Source: Cystobasidium ongulense (lineage: Eukaryota > Basidiomycota > Cystobasidiomycetes > Cystobasidiales > Cystobasidiaceae). From it: a stretch of DNA of 64,000 nucleotides. Positions 1 to 11,121 of this stretch are shown here, in pieces. The position numbers were made by a program, and so were the translations under genes. Location of the stretch: contig BQUP01000001.1 in NCBI GenBank assembly GCA_022835595.1, positions 2,914,001 through 2,978,000 on the forward strand. Reading direction: 5' to 3'. The number at the start of each line of letters is the position of its first letter. The stretch's first letter is position 1. The notes under the pieces are model-generated. The model searched no databases. It was not told the origin of the DNA and worked only from the letters and a program-made list of their open reading frames with translations.

Positions 1-2102
1 CACTTGGAATGGTATTCTAGAGTACTACACGGACCAACATTCTTGCTAGAATGCAGAAATCTTCTCTCTTTACCTCTCAACAATATTTCCTCAAATAGAG
101 TTAGACCTGCTTTCTTAGCGCAATATTTCATGGTGCTTTGCTTGGCTTTACAGTTCATCGAAGAACAAGATAGAAGTAATTTAGGTTTGACAGCAGATGA
201 AGCTCAGACCTATTGTACGAATATGTTCACCGCCGTTCAAGGGCTATTAAACTTGTGCGACTACATGGGACATCATTCGCTGGAACACCTTCAGATTATC
301 GCGTAGGTCGTCTCGCGTACCCATATGCGATTGTAATACTGACGCTATTCTGCAGGCTGATGGGCGTGTACCAATACAATGTTGGTCAAGCCGACTCGCA
401 CTGGGCTTTATTAGGCTCCGCGATAAAGGTAAGTGCAATCAACACACTACCTTCCTATCACTGTCCGGTCCTGACTATATTATTTCGTAGATCGCACAAA
501 ACATCGGCATGTCCAGACTGGGAAGCGAAAAAGCAGATATGACATGGCCTGAAGCTTGGCAAAACCCTTTGAAGCGGGAAATCGGGCGGCGTGTATGGTG
601 GAATATAGTGAGTCAAATTCTCATTGCATAGCAAATATACCGTCCTGATGGAACCTACTTTCTCCGCATTCTCTAGATTTTCCTTGATTGGTCGCTCGCT
701 ACAGCCCATAACGCGTGCTATTCTATACATCCATCACAGAACTTTACAGACTTTCCTGCCAATGTCGATGACGAAGATCTACAAGATAACAAGCCTGTTG
801 TTGCAAGACCTCTCGAACACCATACCGATACAAGCTTCAGCATTTGCAGGCTGAAGTTTGTGGCTCTCTATCGAGAATTAGTGGATGTAGGTAGTTTTTG
901 GCACTACTCTGCTTGAATGGATATGTCGTAGCTGACGTCCGTTGGCTTTGCAGCACACCATTTCCCATCCCACCCCATCCTACACCTTCATCCTCGAAAT
1001 GGATACGAGAATCGTCAATCTTCTGGATACATTACCTCCTTACTTCCGAGGCGCGACACCACCGGCAGAACATATCAACGATAGCAAAGTAATGGAATGC
1101 CTACTCATCCAATTGATTGGTGAAACGCGTCTATTGCGTCTGCACAGACCTTATCTGTCGAGGGGATATAGAGACAGGAAATACGCACCTTCCAAAGAGA
1201 GATGCGTCAATTCTGCCAGATCAATCTTAGTGCTGCTCAAGACCGCTGAACGAGCTTCACCAGTCTTACTCGGTCAATGGCTTACCCTCTTCTACGGTTT
1301 CGGTGCTGTAAGTACAAGCCTCCATAAGATCGGTGTCTCCATATGCTTACTGAGTCATCGTCCTCCATCAAGGCTGTTGTCACTTTCATCGATCTCTGCC
1401 ACGGCAAAGGAACAGACGACGAAGAGTCGACCAGAATAAAACGCCAACACGTCAGCGAAATGATCGCTGTCCTCAAGTCGGCCAAGCATGTTAGCGATGC
1501 CGCTCGCAGAGCTACCCAATTGCTGGAAGGCTTGCTAGGTGAGTGGTCTGCCGTAATTGTATTTAGCAGCGAAGCAGGGAACTGACAACCCTGACTCGAC
1601 AATAGCCGCTGAGGAGGACTGCCCTGCTTGGCCTAACAACTTCAGTAATTCAAATATCGGCCAGAAACGTAAGCTTGAGTCTCTAGATGATCCAGACCCG
1701 TTCCGTCGCACAGTCAAAAAACTACTCCTGGATGCATCAACAAAAGGCGGTTCGGCGGGGCTACCTTCGCCTGGCTCTTCTTCGGGCCTACCTCAGCAGT
1801 CTCCCACTATCTTCAGTCAGTCTGGTCTCCAAGAGAACCGCTCAATTCCCACATTCTCTTCGGGTTTTGGCAACCAACCAGTCCGTCCACCACCTTTCTT
1901 GCCTGATCTAGACCTCTTCATGGAAAGTTCAGGAAAATACGCACACTTCTCGAAACCCACACCAGTATTCGCGAGTGAAGAGCCGGTGGATTCGACGACT
2001 GCAGACTTGTCGCATTTGTTCGTTGATGATATACTTTCCAATCTGTTTACAACAGATCCACTTGGAGGACCAGAAATGGGCTTTGGTGGTTCGGGATGGT
2101 AG
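1..2102 (+). CDS. Fungal-specific transcription factor, C-terminal part (5' end outside window)
   Basis: Carries the fungal transcription factor 'middle homology' region typical of Zn2Cys6 regulators. The reading frame is open from the window edge and joins through about six short introns (for example about 305-355, a second ending near 490, and one at 1310-1373) to the stop TAG at 2100-2102. Visible landmarks are an early helical block (FMVLCLALQFIEEQ), the segment GRRVWWNI that is characteristic of the family, then LIGETRLLRLHRPYLSRG. The last 150 or so residues are Ser/Pro/Gly-rich with acidic patches, as in an activation domain. One intron appears to end in AAG rather than a pyrimidine-AG. 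The DNA-binding zinc cluster, if present, lies upstream of the window, so target genes cannot be guessed. The next gene converges on it. Confidence 0.8.
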
Positions 2103-2332
2103 ATCGATCTGTGACTATACCCTCAATATTCAAGAGTCGAAGTTAGTTCATTAGAATCAGTAACATAACCTATGAGTAACTGTAAATACTTTGCATGCTG
2201 TCTTATAGATGTGATGTGATCCTAGCATATGTGACATATGACACCTGTGAATATTACAACATTTCTGTGTCTGCAGGGATCACACCGCTTCTGCTGCACA
2301 AGAAGGTCCCAATCATGCCTCCCATCAGGCTG

Positions 2333-5152
2333 TCAGGACAGGTTAACTGAGGTGTATCGAAGTGTCCTTGCTCGCTGCTGCGCAAGCCAGCTGCAATAGA
2401 GAAGATCAGTCGCTATGCTACACGTCGTACTGTACATCAATACTCACCTGACGGGTGGTGCTCTAGACGGAGTCTGTCCATTTGCCAAGACTTGCGACCG
2501 AAGTCTCTCAAGGCCGGCTTCCTGATACGCTAGAAGAAGGAGGCGTTGCTCGTTCTGATATTTCTGTTCCGACTCTGTCGACATTGCCTTTTGCTTGATG
2601 AGCTCAGCTCGAAGAGTCTCGATCTCTTGTTGACGATCTCCATTTGCAGCCTGTGCAACGCAAAACAAACGTCAGAGATCTTCAGTATCAGGCTGCTATC
2701 ATACGTACATTAGCCCGTGCTTGATGCTGCTCTTTAAATAGCTTGTCTTGCTGGCGAATAAAGTGCCGAGCCTTCTTAAGCTGATCCTTAGTCTGGTCTA
2801 GGGACTCTTGCATTTGCTTGAGTTCGCTCTTCAGCGCTGGTACTTTGCTTGGATCCATGGCTGCATCTGTACCGGAAGTGCTCTCCTTTTTCAACAGCAG
2901 TGCGTCGCGTTGACTTTTGCCAGTACTCTGTAAATCAACCTTGTCCAATAAAAGGCTATTGATTTGACTGAGCTGCATATTGATCGTCTGCTTTGCTCTT
3001 TCAAGCTCTTCTTTCAAGCTCTTCAATTCCTTGTCTGTGCCCGTCTGTTCTTCAGCAACTGATTTGCGAACTTCAGCTAGCATTACTGTCTGAGACTTGT
3101 CTACCAGCGTCAAGTCTGCTCGTGCGCCATCTAGCTGTTTCTGTAATTGCGAGACAGTTTCGAGCAGGCTAGCATTCGATTTGCGAACGGCGTCCAACTC
3201 TTCCAGCGTTTCTGCCAACCGGATGCGTAAAGCAATGGTGGCTTCAGAGCTAGGGGGGTAGAGTGGTAATCAGTTTTATGATCCGACCGTGAAACCATGG
3301 CGTCCTTACTCAAGTGATCCAGAAGACTTTCCCTTCCTTATTGCGTCCAGCTGTCTTTCAAGAACGAGCTTTTCCTTGTGTTCTTTCAAGAATTCCTGCT
3401 CGTATCGCGTTTTAGTCTTCTGAGCGTCATCAAGCAAGTTCTCCAGGACGAGAAGCTTTGAAGACTCGAGTTTATTCTTTTGCAGGGCATCTAATTCTCG
3501 CTGTAATTTCCTGATTTGGAGCTTGAGTTCAGTCGTTGTCACGCCGGAGGTTGCATCGTCCAGCTCGTTGGCCATGCCGGACATGTCGTTGACGCTGTCC
3601 TCATCATCTGTACTCTCGCCGTGGGCATGTGCAGAGTTAGCACCGCTCTCGGTCCGAGACCCGGATGGCGCGCCTTCCAGCTGCTTCAGCCTCTCTTCTA
3701 GTAGTCCAGCGTCCTCAGCCTGTCTGTTCTTCTCCGATGTCAAAGCAAGTATCTGCTGTCGGTCAGTATCCAGTGAAAGCTGAAGTGCCTCTTTCTCCTG
3801 TGCTGCAACCCTGTTTCTGTCCTCCAATTCTATAATTTTCTGCTTGTATTCCTCGTTCAAGTCTTTCAAGTGGCTAACGTTGTTAAAGTCTTCTTCCAAG
3901 CGAGTATTCTTTTCCAGCAAGGCGATATTTTCCTCTTCGAGGTTCTTCAATGCACGTTTGGCTTCTACAGCTTCTTCAAGCTTCTTCTTATACTTCTCGA
4001 CCGATGCTTCTAGCTTACGTGATTTTTCTGCTGTATGACGGTACTCGTCGACTTCATCTTTCAGCCTGTCGGCTAGCCCTGCTTTGGGCACTAAGTCTTC
4101 GACTTGCTTTGTTAGGGCTTCGATGATCTTCTGTTGTGTTGCTGCGGTCTGTTCTGATTCGGTTATCACCTGCTCAAACTTGGTCAAATCGGCTTGGAGA
4201 CGATCCATCTCTATTCTGTGAGCAGTCTCGCCCTGGACACCTCCTTTGTCGTGTTGTACTGCATCTTGGTTTTCCCCAAGGGAGCGCAACACTTCCTCAT
4301 GCTCAAGTCGTAGAGCATCCAACTCTTGTTGAGTAGCAGCATGTGTGTTCTTTAATGCTCGATGCGCTGCGTGTAAATCAATATATGATGCCAACGAGTC
4401 TGATGATTCTTCGGCCATTCCAGACGAAGCTAAGTCACTGCCTGGATCCGGCGAAGGGAGTTTACCTCGTACCTGTTGAGTATAGCAACGATTAGAAGGT
4501 GACGTGTGTCTCAATAGACAATACGCTCACCTCTTCTATGCACAGCATCAGCTCTTTCTGTACCCATTCTGGAGTCGCTTGAATCTTCTTGATCTGCTCC
4601 TCTTTCTGTGACATACATCAGCTAACGAAAGACAACAGCGACAGTGCTGGGACTTACATCGGGTGATAGTACCGCCATAGATATGATTAATACGAGTAAA
4701 TCGATTAGAGCTAGCTTGTTGTCTTGGTGGGCAATTCCGTGAACATCGATAGGTGGCATTGACCACGCTTTCTGACCTATGGTATCACTGTAAGAGAAGG
4801 ATGTCAGTATATAGATTTTCACCATGATATACATGGCACATACTGAAAATACTGCTCAATTGCGACAATTAGTCGATTGAGGCCGTCCAAGCGTTCACTG
4901 GAAGATAGTAGTTCTTCATCCACGAGAACATCGTCGAAAAAGTCAGGATCGCTAAGTGAATTTTCAAGGACGTCAGTAACAACAGAAATGAGGTGAGGAC
5001 GCTCAGCCTTACACTGTCTGGCATGCCGCTGCCAGCAAGAACGGGTCATAGCAGTCTTCGATCGTCTTCAAAGGTAGTTCTTCCGAGTCGTATGCAGACT
5101 CGATAGCATTAAGCCAGGCAACAAGTGCTTTGCCTCGCCTTTCTGTAGCCAT
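2333..5152 (-). CDS. hok1: HOOK-family microtubule/dynein adaptor
   Basis: HOOK proteins link early endosomes to dynein and kinesin-3; in basidiomycetes Hok1 does this during hyphal growth. The N-terminus (MATERRGKALVAWLNAIE) starts the globular HOOK domain, which continues over short exons (DDVLVDEELL, LNRLIVAIEQYFQ, NKLALIDLLVLIISMAVL). From about 4500 to 2690 the protein is almost wholly coiled coil with long Glu/Lys/Gln heptads. The apparent stop at 2444-2446 sits inside a splice donor (CAG|GTGAGT); joining across the intron gives a final exon PPVSWLAQQRARTL ending at 2333. Length is roughly 800 residues. The start was chosen as the first Met before the HOOK domain. It is divergent from PIG-H, with 319 bp between the two starts. 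Confidence 0.82.
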
Positions 5153-5471
5153 TGCTTCCAGCAGAATGGAGTTTCAATCTATCTTGCGAACGTCGGTGTG
5201 GCACTGACACCGTGATAATCGTATGCCGGGCGGCCAACAGACCTCGTAACAGCTCCAACAGGCTCGCTTCACGAGTTCACCTTCAGCATCTGCACCTGTA
5301 GTCGACGGTGGTGGTGGTGAATCCAAGAGTCAAGAAGAGGCGGCGCGGAATCGCGTAGGGTAGTGCAAAGAAAAGGAACAAGGCAAAGCACCATCAGTTG
5401 GTGGCCACTGCACGCGCTTTGTCTGAGCAGCCGAACAGCAAGATTCGACAGCTGCAGTCTACATGCGATGA
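5153..5471. promoter_or_regulatory. Divergent promoter region between HOOK and PIG-H
   Basis: This stretch separates two head-to-head genes and must hold both promoters and leaders. It contains a GGTGGTGGTGG-type run near 5310. I see no clear TATA box and no coding exon apart from the two-codon ORF at its right end, listed separately. Confidence 0.5.
5463..5471 (+). promoter_or_regulatory. Two-codon upstream ORF abutting the PIG-H start
   Basis: The sequence reads ATG CGA TGA and is immediately followed by the ATG at 5472 used for PIG-H, with no base between stop and start. Both the geometry and the frame are seen directly. A translated minimal ORF of this kind usually lowers downstream initiation or makes it depend on reinitiation. 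This matters only if the transcript starts upstream of 5463. Confidence 0.55.
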
Positions 5472-6204
5472 ATGCGCGCTCTGCCTCATCTACAAGTTGT
5501 TGACAAGCGAAATGGAGTTGCGCAGTACGCGGTAAAGTCCAAGCTTGGCTGGCTCAGTCCAACTTGGCTGGATGTTCTGCTTCTCGCATGGTTCCTGTTC
5601 ATGTACCTAGACAACAGCGAGGTAAGGAAGAGTGCCCTCTTGAAAATCCTCTTTTCTAATGTACTGTCTTCCTTACTAGCAGATCGCCAGAGGTATCGCA
5701 AGCTGGAGCTGTCCTATGGTCCTGTGGGGGATTCTCAAATGCCTGACGCGTAGAAAAGGTGAATCCGAACAAGCCTGGCCGGCAAAGTCTATCCCTCATG
5801 TGTTTTTCATGCTTTCCAGAGTCACTACTCGTTATGCAGGGGATAGGTGCGCAGCTTTCCAGTCAAATAACGCTGGAGGTTCCTCTCAAACGAGCAGCAA
5901 CTATCTGGATTCCGCTATCTGGAAACTCGAAGCTCTTCATACCGGAGTCTAGCATACAAGAGATAGTCCTGCTGGAGGGTATACAAGGGTGGTCTATTAT
6001 TTGGTATTTGGCTATAGCTCAGAAGAAAGGCAATGGTACAAAACTGCATGTGATTTTCAGGGTAAGACAGTAAAGTGTAGGAGGTGCAACGGAAGCGGCA
6101 GTCCTGACATTCATAAACAGCACTCCTTACCAAAGTTGAGCATCATACGCAAAGTCTGGCATGGCTCACGGAAAGTTCTCGGAATGGATAGAGGTGCTCG
6201 CTAA
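5472..6204 (+). CDS. GPI15: PIG-H subunit of GPI-GlcNAc transferase
   Basis: Subunit of the ER enzyme that adds GlcNAc to phosphatidylinositol, the first step of GPI-anchor synthesis. Four exons (5472-5621, 5680-5758, 5820-6061, 6121-6204) total 555 nt, giving 184 residues, close to the family size. Exons 1 and 2 encode a membrane hairpin (WLDVLLLAWFLFMYL, then SWSCPMVLWGIL). Exon 3 begins with the family signature ESLLVMQGIGAQL and continues with FIPESSIQEIVLLEGI and IIWYLAIA. Exon 4 holds LPKLSIIRKVWHGSRKVL, matching the usual C-terminal block. An additional 5' exon cannot be excluded. Surface proteins in this window, such as the X325-like gene, belong to a family that normally depends on GPI anchors. 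Confidence 0.85.
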
Positions 6205-6420
6205 AGCGATGGTATTGAAGCATTCTTGCATATGAAGGTGATCTAAGATACACTACTAAGTCAACTACTCAAGAGAAGATCTCTACTACAACAAGAACTA
6301 CTGGTAAGATCAGATGGAAAGTTCAGACAGTTGGTTTCCGTACTTTGGCGGAAGAGTTGTCTCCGCCGCGGCTGCGCCTTTGTCTACGGTAAAATATAAG
6401 AACCAATTGTGCATAATGCT

Positions 6421-8028
6421 TCAATAAGAGAAAACTGCAGGCACATGGGATTCCTGTGCAGCCTCTGCCTTGTCTTTCTCGACTTCAGCAATAAGCTTGT
6501 TCTCATCTGGTGTAAGATTATCGCGTAAATGATGACCTTTAGCACTCTTGTTGGCAGCATTGATAAATCTGGTAGCGAAGACAGCTTTGCGCCATGTCTT
6601 TTTGGCATCGAACTTGGCTCTGAGACCTTTGCTGAGTAGATCTTCTTCCTCTGCGCGGGGTTTGGTGGTGTCGCTCGTTAGCCAAGGATGTTTCAGGCAA
6701 TCTTTGGCTGTCATGCGCTTTGCTGGGTCAACGACGAGGCACTTGTCGATAAAGTCGCGTCCGGTATCGCTGATTGCGGACCAGTACTCCTCTGGCGTGT
6801 AGCTGTAGTTGGCGGCGCAAATAGCTTGAACCTCTTCAACCTGGCTGCATAATGGAAAGCGTATCAGGAAACGCGTTAGCATCTGAACAATGTTATTCGT
6901 TACATCATAGCTATGTAACACACCTATCACGGTCAAATGGTGTGTACCCAGCGCACAAGAAGTAGGCAATGACACCAATGGCCCAGATATCGACAGGCTT
7001 GCCATGACCAGATTTACGGAAAACTCTGTTGGCCAGGCGCAATATCAGTTTATCGTCTGTACAACGACTTCACGCTAGGACTTACTCAGGTGCCATGTAC
7101 GATGGCGTTCCGCAAGTCGTCGTGAGGAGATTCATAGCTGGTTCATCCAGACTAAACCAGGTGTCATAGGTAAGTACATGCACCTTGGTAACAAATCGTA
7201 CGCATGAACCTACACTCTCGATAGACCAAAATCGGCAATGACCAGGTCGGCATCGTCTGCTGGGCTCCGGAAGAGTAGATTCTCTGGCTTGAGATCTGAC
7301 GATAATGGAATGCAAAGTCACGTGAGTCTGAAACTGCAAAGGACTTGTAGACTCGTCGCTCACCTCTATGCACGATGCCTTGGTCGTGCAGATAATCCAC
7401 CGCACTCACAATGATACGAACAAGATGGCAGGCGTCTCGCTCGTAGTAGGCTGTGTGCGAGGAATGATAAGATTTGATAAAGCTAAGTGGAGAGGCGGAC
7501 AAGAGCCAGCTTACATCCTTTTGCGCAGATTCTATCGAAAAGTTCTCCTCCAGTGCACAGGTCGAATACGAGGTATAGATTGTTGGTTGTTTCGAAGTAA
7601 TCAATCAGAGTCAGGACATTGGGATGCCCTTGCGATATCTTCTTCAGAACAGCGATCTCATTTCGGACCATGCCCTCTCTGCCTGCCATGAGGCGCTTGC
7701 TGATGACCTTGCAGGCATAGTATTTGCCAGTCTCGATGTGTACACACTCTTTCACGACTGTCCAAGTGTCATTAAGGCGGAGTCGATTGGGCGTCATGCA
7801 TAGAGCACGCAAGGCAGAAGTGGAACAGATATTCACAGTCAGCTGCTGTTGTAGATGGTGTTAAAGCTTCATTAACCTACCCGCATATGTGCCCTGTCCT
7901 AGCGTTCTGCCCGTCTGCAAGTGTGAATGTTGCCTTGATCAGCTGCAGAACAAGTACCTGGCACGCCGTTCTGTGCAATGCAAGCAGCTGCCTACCTTGT
8001 ACGCGCAGGGTACAGTTGTTGGCGCCAT
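6421..8028 (-). CDS. CMK1: Calcium/calmodulin-dependent protein kinase (CaMKI type)
   Basis: Serine/threonine kinase of calcium signalling. The start exon reads [11 protein letters not shown]; splicing then gives the glycine-rich loop LGQGTYAVVKE, the catalytic lysine in YYACKVISK, the alpha-C region [11 protein letters not shown], the hinge [23 protein letters not shown], the DFG motif ([10 protein letters not shown]), activation loop [10 protein letters not shown] and [12 protein letters not shown]. After the catalytic domain, [20 protein letters not shown] matches the autoinhibitory and calmodulin-binding segment of CaMKI. At least seven short introns interrupt it; the glycine loop itself is split between two exons. 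Length is about 355 residues. It converges with PIG-H and diverges from the next gene. Confidence 0.88.
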
Positions 8029-8361
8029 TGGGTGTGTTGCACTGTTGTACCTCGAAGGTAAAGCTATAGCTTTAAGCGTGCCTGGTCGATAAGCTGTCTG
8101 AGTTGTCTTGGATGCTCTACTGCGCCGGTGTATGCTGCAATTGACGGGGGTGTGGACCAGCCTAATTACGACCGGAGAACTTGTAGACGGGTGAATGCGT
8201 GTTCAGCTGGCAAGCTTGCCGCTGCGTGTGTCTGTCTGTGTGTCTGTGTTGGTTGTGGCAGAGCAGACCAGCGATGGCTTCAGCTCGACTACTCGAGGCG
8301 GTGAAGGTGGCCACGGTTGGCAGCCTTCCAACTGCTGACAACTCTGGCAACCTGGCCAGCG
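8029..8361. promoter_or_regulatory. Divergent intergenic region with an overlapping upstream ORF
   Basis: Lies between the CaM kinase start and the next gene. It holds a TG/TCTG-rich stretch near 8225-8255. An ATG at 8274 opens a 36-codon ORF in another frame that ends at 8384, past the ATG at 8362, so it overlaps the start of the downstream coding region. No other coding signal seen. Confidence 0.4.
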
Positions 8362-9129
8362 ATGGCGCAGGCGCAGGCGACTAGACTCTCGCTTGAAAGC
8401 GAACCTGACCTTGTCGCGTATGACAGCAGCTCAATCCTGCCTGCTGCTCGGTCCGGCTACAGCTATGGTCCTCCCTCGTCGGCGACACCTCCCGACAACA
8501 TGTCACGTCTATCCATGGACCAGCTGAACGGTACTCGTGACCAAGCGGATAACAAGCACACGCCTGCGTCTACTCGATCCTCTGATTTCTCGAATAGATC
8601 CCGGGCGAGAGCTACCAGTATCGCCAGCAAGTTCTCCATCGCGACCCTCCCTCTATATTCGGCACATGACACGGCTATCGAAGCTCCTACAGCATCCACT
8701 AGCCATCACCGGGCTTCCTTGAGTGCATCCAGGAACAGCAGAAGTAATAATGATAAACGTGACGGCCCTCATGAGCAGGTGCAAGACGACGACGACGAGG
8801 ATGATGACGATGACTATTCCGACGAAAGCGACCTCGAAATGGATACGCTCAATAAGAATTCGGGCGGTAAAGGCGGCTGGAAAATGATTGCCAACACAGA
8901 CACACCTTTATCTGCTTTGTTCTCTCCTCCAACCCATGCACATCCACCAGGTCGCGCTTCACTATCAGACGCTCAAGCTCAGCGGGAGAAAGTATCCGCA
9001 TCTCCCCACAAAGGCCTCAAGAATACTCGCTTCGAACGTATCGATAGAGTGGAGTGGATAGCAATGTCAATTAGCCTGGCTCTGGTCGCCTTCTTGACTA
9101 TTGCATCACTGCAAATATGTTTCAGCTAG
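8362..9129 (+). CDS. Unrecognised Ser-rich protein with C-terminal membrane segment
   Basis: Single open exon of about 255 residues starting MAQAQATRLSLE. Most of it is Ser/Asn/Arg-rich and probably disordered. It contains a long acidic run near 8787-8830 (DDDDEDDDDD) and many Ser/Thr clusters. The last 25 residues form one hydrophobic helix (MSISLALVAFLTIASLQI) ending two residues before the stop, the arrangement of a tail-anchored protein with an N-terminal cytosolic domain. I do not recognise a family. A basic stretch (NTRFERIDRVEW) directly precedes the helix. The start is the first ATG in this frame; the frame is open further upstream. Confidence 0.6.
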   Translation: MAQAQATRLSLESEPDLVAYDSSSILPAARSGYSYGPPSSATPPDNMSRLSMDQLNGTRDQADNKHTPASTRSSDFSNRSRARATSIASKFSIATLPLYSAHDTAIEAPTASTSHHRASLSASRNSRSNNDKRDGPHEQVQDDDDEDDDDDYSDESDLEMDTLNKNSGGKGGWKMIANTDTPLSALFSPPTHAHPPGRASLSDAQAQREKVSASPHKGLKNTRFERIDRVEWIAMSISLALVAFLTIASLQICFS

Positions 9130-9560
9130 GATGCTGGCTGCTGAATGTCCGGCGAGCCAGCAAACAAGGCGAGAAAAGGTGCGCCTTGTGTCGAGGGTGT
9201 ACTTTTAAGTCAAAAGATCCTGACTTGTACGCTTTCTCAGGGATACTTCCACTTTATTTAGTATGTGGCATGTGGCAAGTAGTGGTTGTACAACCTACAA
9301 GCAGTTCCGGCCGGACCATGACTGCACGTGTAATCAAGAGTTTTAGGCTCATTCAGTATCACGCGAGGTTCTGTTAGTCGCTGTTATTGTACTCAATATA
9401 TATAGATCAATGAGAGACAAGTTACGCTTTTGTGGGCATAGCAGCTTGATCGAGAAAGTTCCAGTGCCTTGCGACAGACACACCTGACGGACGAACACGC
9501 AGCTTTGCTCTCTTCATCTTGCCATTCACGTGGCATACTTGTTCAATTGCATCCACAACC
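9130..9560. promoter_or_regulatory. Upstream region of STI1
   Basis: Holds a TATA-like run at 9396-9405 (ATATATATAG) and one GAA-AG-TTC pair at 9454-9461, a minimal heat-shock element. The pair lies downstream of the TATA-like run, so its role is uncertain. No coding exon and no sequence encoding a further TPR block was found here. Confidence 0.4.
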
Positions 9561-10876
9561 ATGTCATCTGACGACGCATCCGCTCAGGCGCTCAAGTGCA
9601 AAGAGGCAGGCAATGCTGCCTACAAGAGCCGTGATTTCCCAACTGCCGTTGCAAAGTACCAAGAGGCGTGGGACTTGCACAAGGATATCACGTACCTCAA
9701 TAATCTAGCAGGTGGGTTGCTCTCAGCACCTGCATACTCTGATTGCTAGACTGACACTCGACTATCGTGTTCCTGGTGCAGCCGCCCACTTTGAAGCTGG
9801 TGATTATGATGCAGCGATCAAGACGGAAGAAGAGGCTGTCGAGCAAGGAAGAGAGCTACGTGCCGACTTCAAGTTGGTTGCAAAGTACGTTCTCATTGAC
9901 TACAGCTAGGTACTCTGCGTGAAATACACGATGCTGACGACGCCCGCTGCTTCTGCTCTCCACCCTTGCCACTAACTGCCCGACTACAATTTCAACAGAG
10001 CGCTTGCACGAACTGGATCAGCGTACGAGCGTAAAGGGGACTATGAGAATGCCGTTAAATTCTTCCAAAAGTCATTAGCAGAGCACCGAACGCCGGATAC
10101 TTTGGCTAAGCTAAAAGCAACTGAAACAGCCAAGAAAGAATCAGAAGCGAAAGCGTATGAAGACCCAGAAAAGAGTAACCAAGCTAGAGATGAAGGAAAT
10201 AAGCTCTTCAAGGCAGGAGATTTCGTTGGAAGTGTGAAAGAGTACACAGAGGCTATCAAGAGGAACCCAAGAGATGCGAGAGGCTATACAAACCGTGCTT
10301 CCGCTTACACCAAGCTTATGGCTTTGGCGGAAGCGCTAAAGGATGCAGAGACCGCTATCAAGATGTAAGTCGTTTCGTCATATAAAGTAGATATCTCTCT
10401 AAGCTAAGTCGTTTCATCGCTGCCAGTGACCCCGAAAACCCAAAGGGATACATCCGAAAGTGCAGTGTCCTCATCGCCATGAAGCGCTACGACGATGCAA
10501 TCACCGCTGGAGAGCAAGCTTCAGAGAAGGATGTAGACAAGAAAAACTCTGCAGAAATTCAAAGAGAACTAAAAAAGGCCGTCACTGGAAAGTACTCTGA
10601 GAGAGCCGGCGAAACAGAGGAGGAGACAATTCAACGAGCAATGAGGGATCCAGAAGTGCAAAAGATCTTACAGGACCCTGTAATGATGCGTAAGTCTTTG
10701 TAGCTGTATTACATTTTCCCCGGTGGAGACAGAACTAAGAATTTCTGTTTTCTCATTCAGAAATCCTTCAACAAGCTCAGCAAGATCCTTCCAGTCTATC
10801 GGCGCATTTGCAAAACCCTGGTGTCCGTGATAAGATCCTCAAACTCAGTCAAGCCGGTATACTAAAGATGCGCTAG
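9561..10876 (+). CDS. STI1: STI1/Hop-like Hsp70-Hsp90 co-chaperone lacking TPR1
   Basis: Adaptor that binds the C-terminal EEVD tails of Hsp90 and Hsp70 through TPR domains. Five exons (9561-9711, 9782-9884, 9999-10364, 10427-10689, 10761-10876) sum to 999 nt, giving 332 residues. The protein begins almost directly with TPR2A (KEAGNAAYKSRDF, WDLHKDITYLNNLA, EEGRELRADFK-like block, SLAEHRTPDTLAKLK). TPR2B follows (ARDEGNKLFKAGDF, YTEAIKRNPRDARGYTNRA), then the C-terminal DP2 region (EETIQRAMRDPEVQKILQDPVMMQ, HLQNPGVRDKILKL). The canonical N-terminal TPR1 and DP1 are absent and are not encoded upstream. Typical STI1 has about 550-600 residues. Confidence 0.88.
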
Positions 10877-11121
10877 ACGGTTTTCAAGCTTGGATGTTTC
10901 TATCTGAGCAGGCTGTGTTTGTGTACTTGTAACGGCAATGCAGATGACTTCGTTGGGAATGCAAAATTCGCGAGCAATTGACATGAGCCAGATAATAACT
11001 TAACTTTGAAAGAGAGGACTGGTGATTTCTTATCAGCTACATTGCACTACGGTACTCGCGCGACTCGCGCGTTGCGGAAGATCTGCCCGACTGAATACGC
11101 ATTCACGCAAACCAAACTTGT

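Noticed and set aside
2444-2446. TGA as the stop of the HOOK gene
   Set aside because: The TGA lies in a splice donor, and splicing yields a further exon ending SWLAQQRARTL with a stop at 2333.
9454-9461. Heat-shock element controlling STI1
   Set aside because: Only one GAA/TTC pair, located downstream of the TATA-like run; too weak to call.
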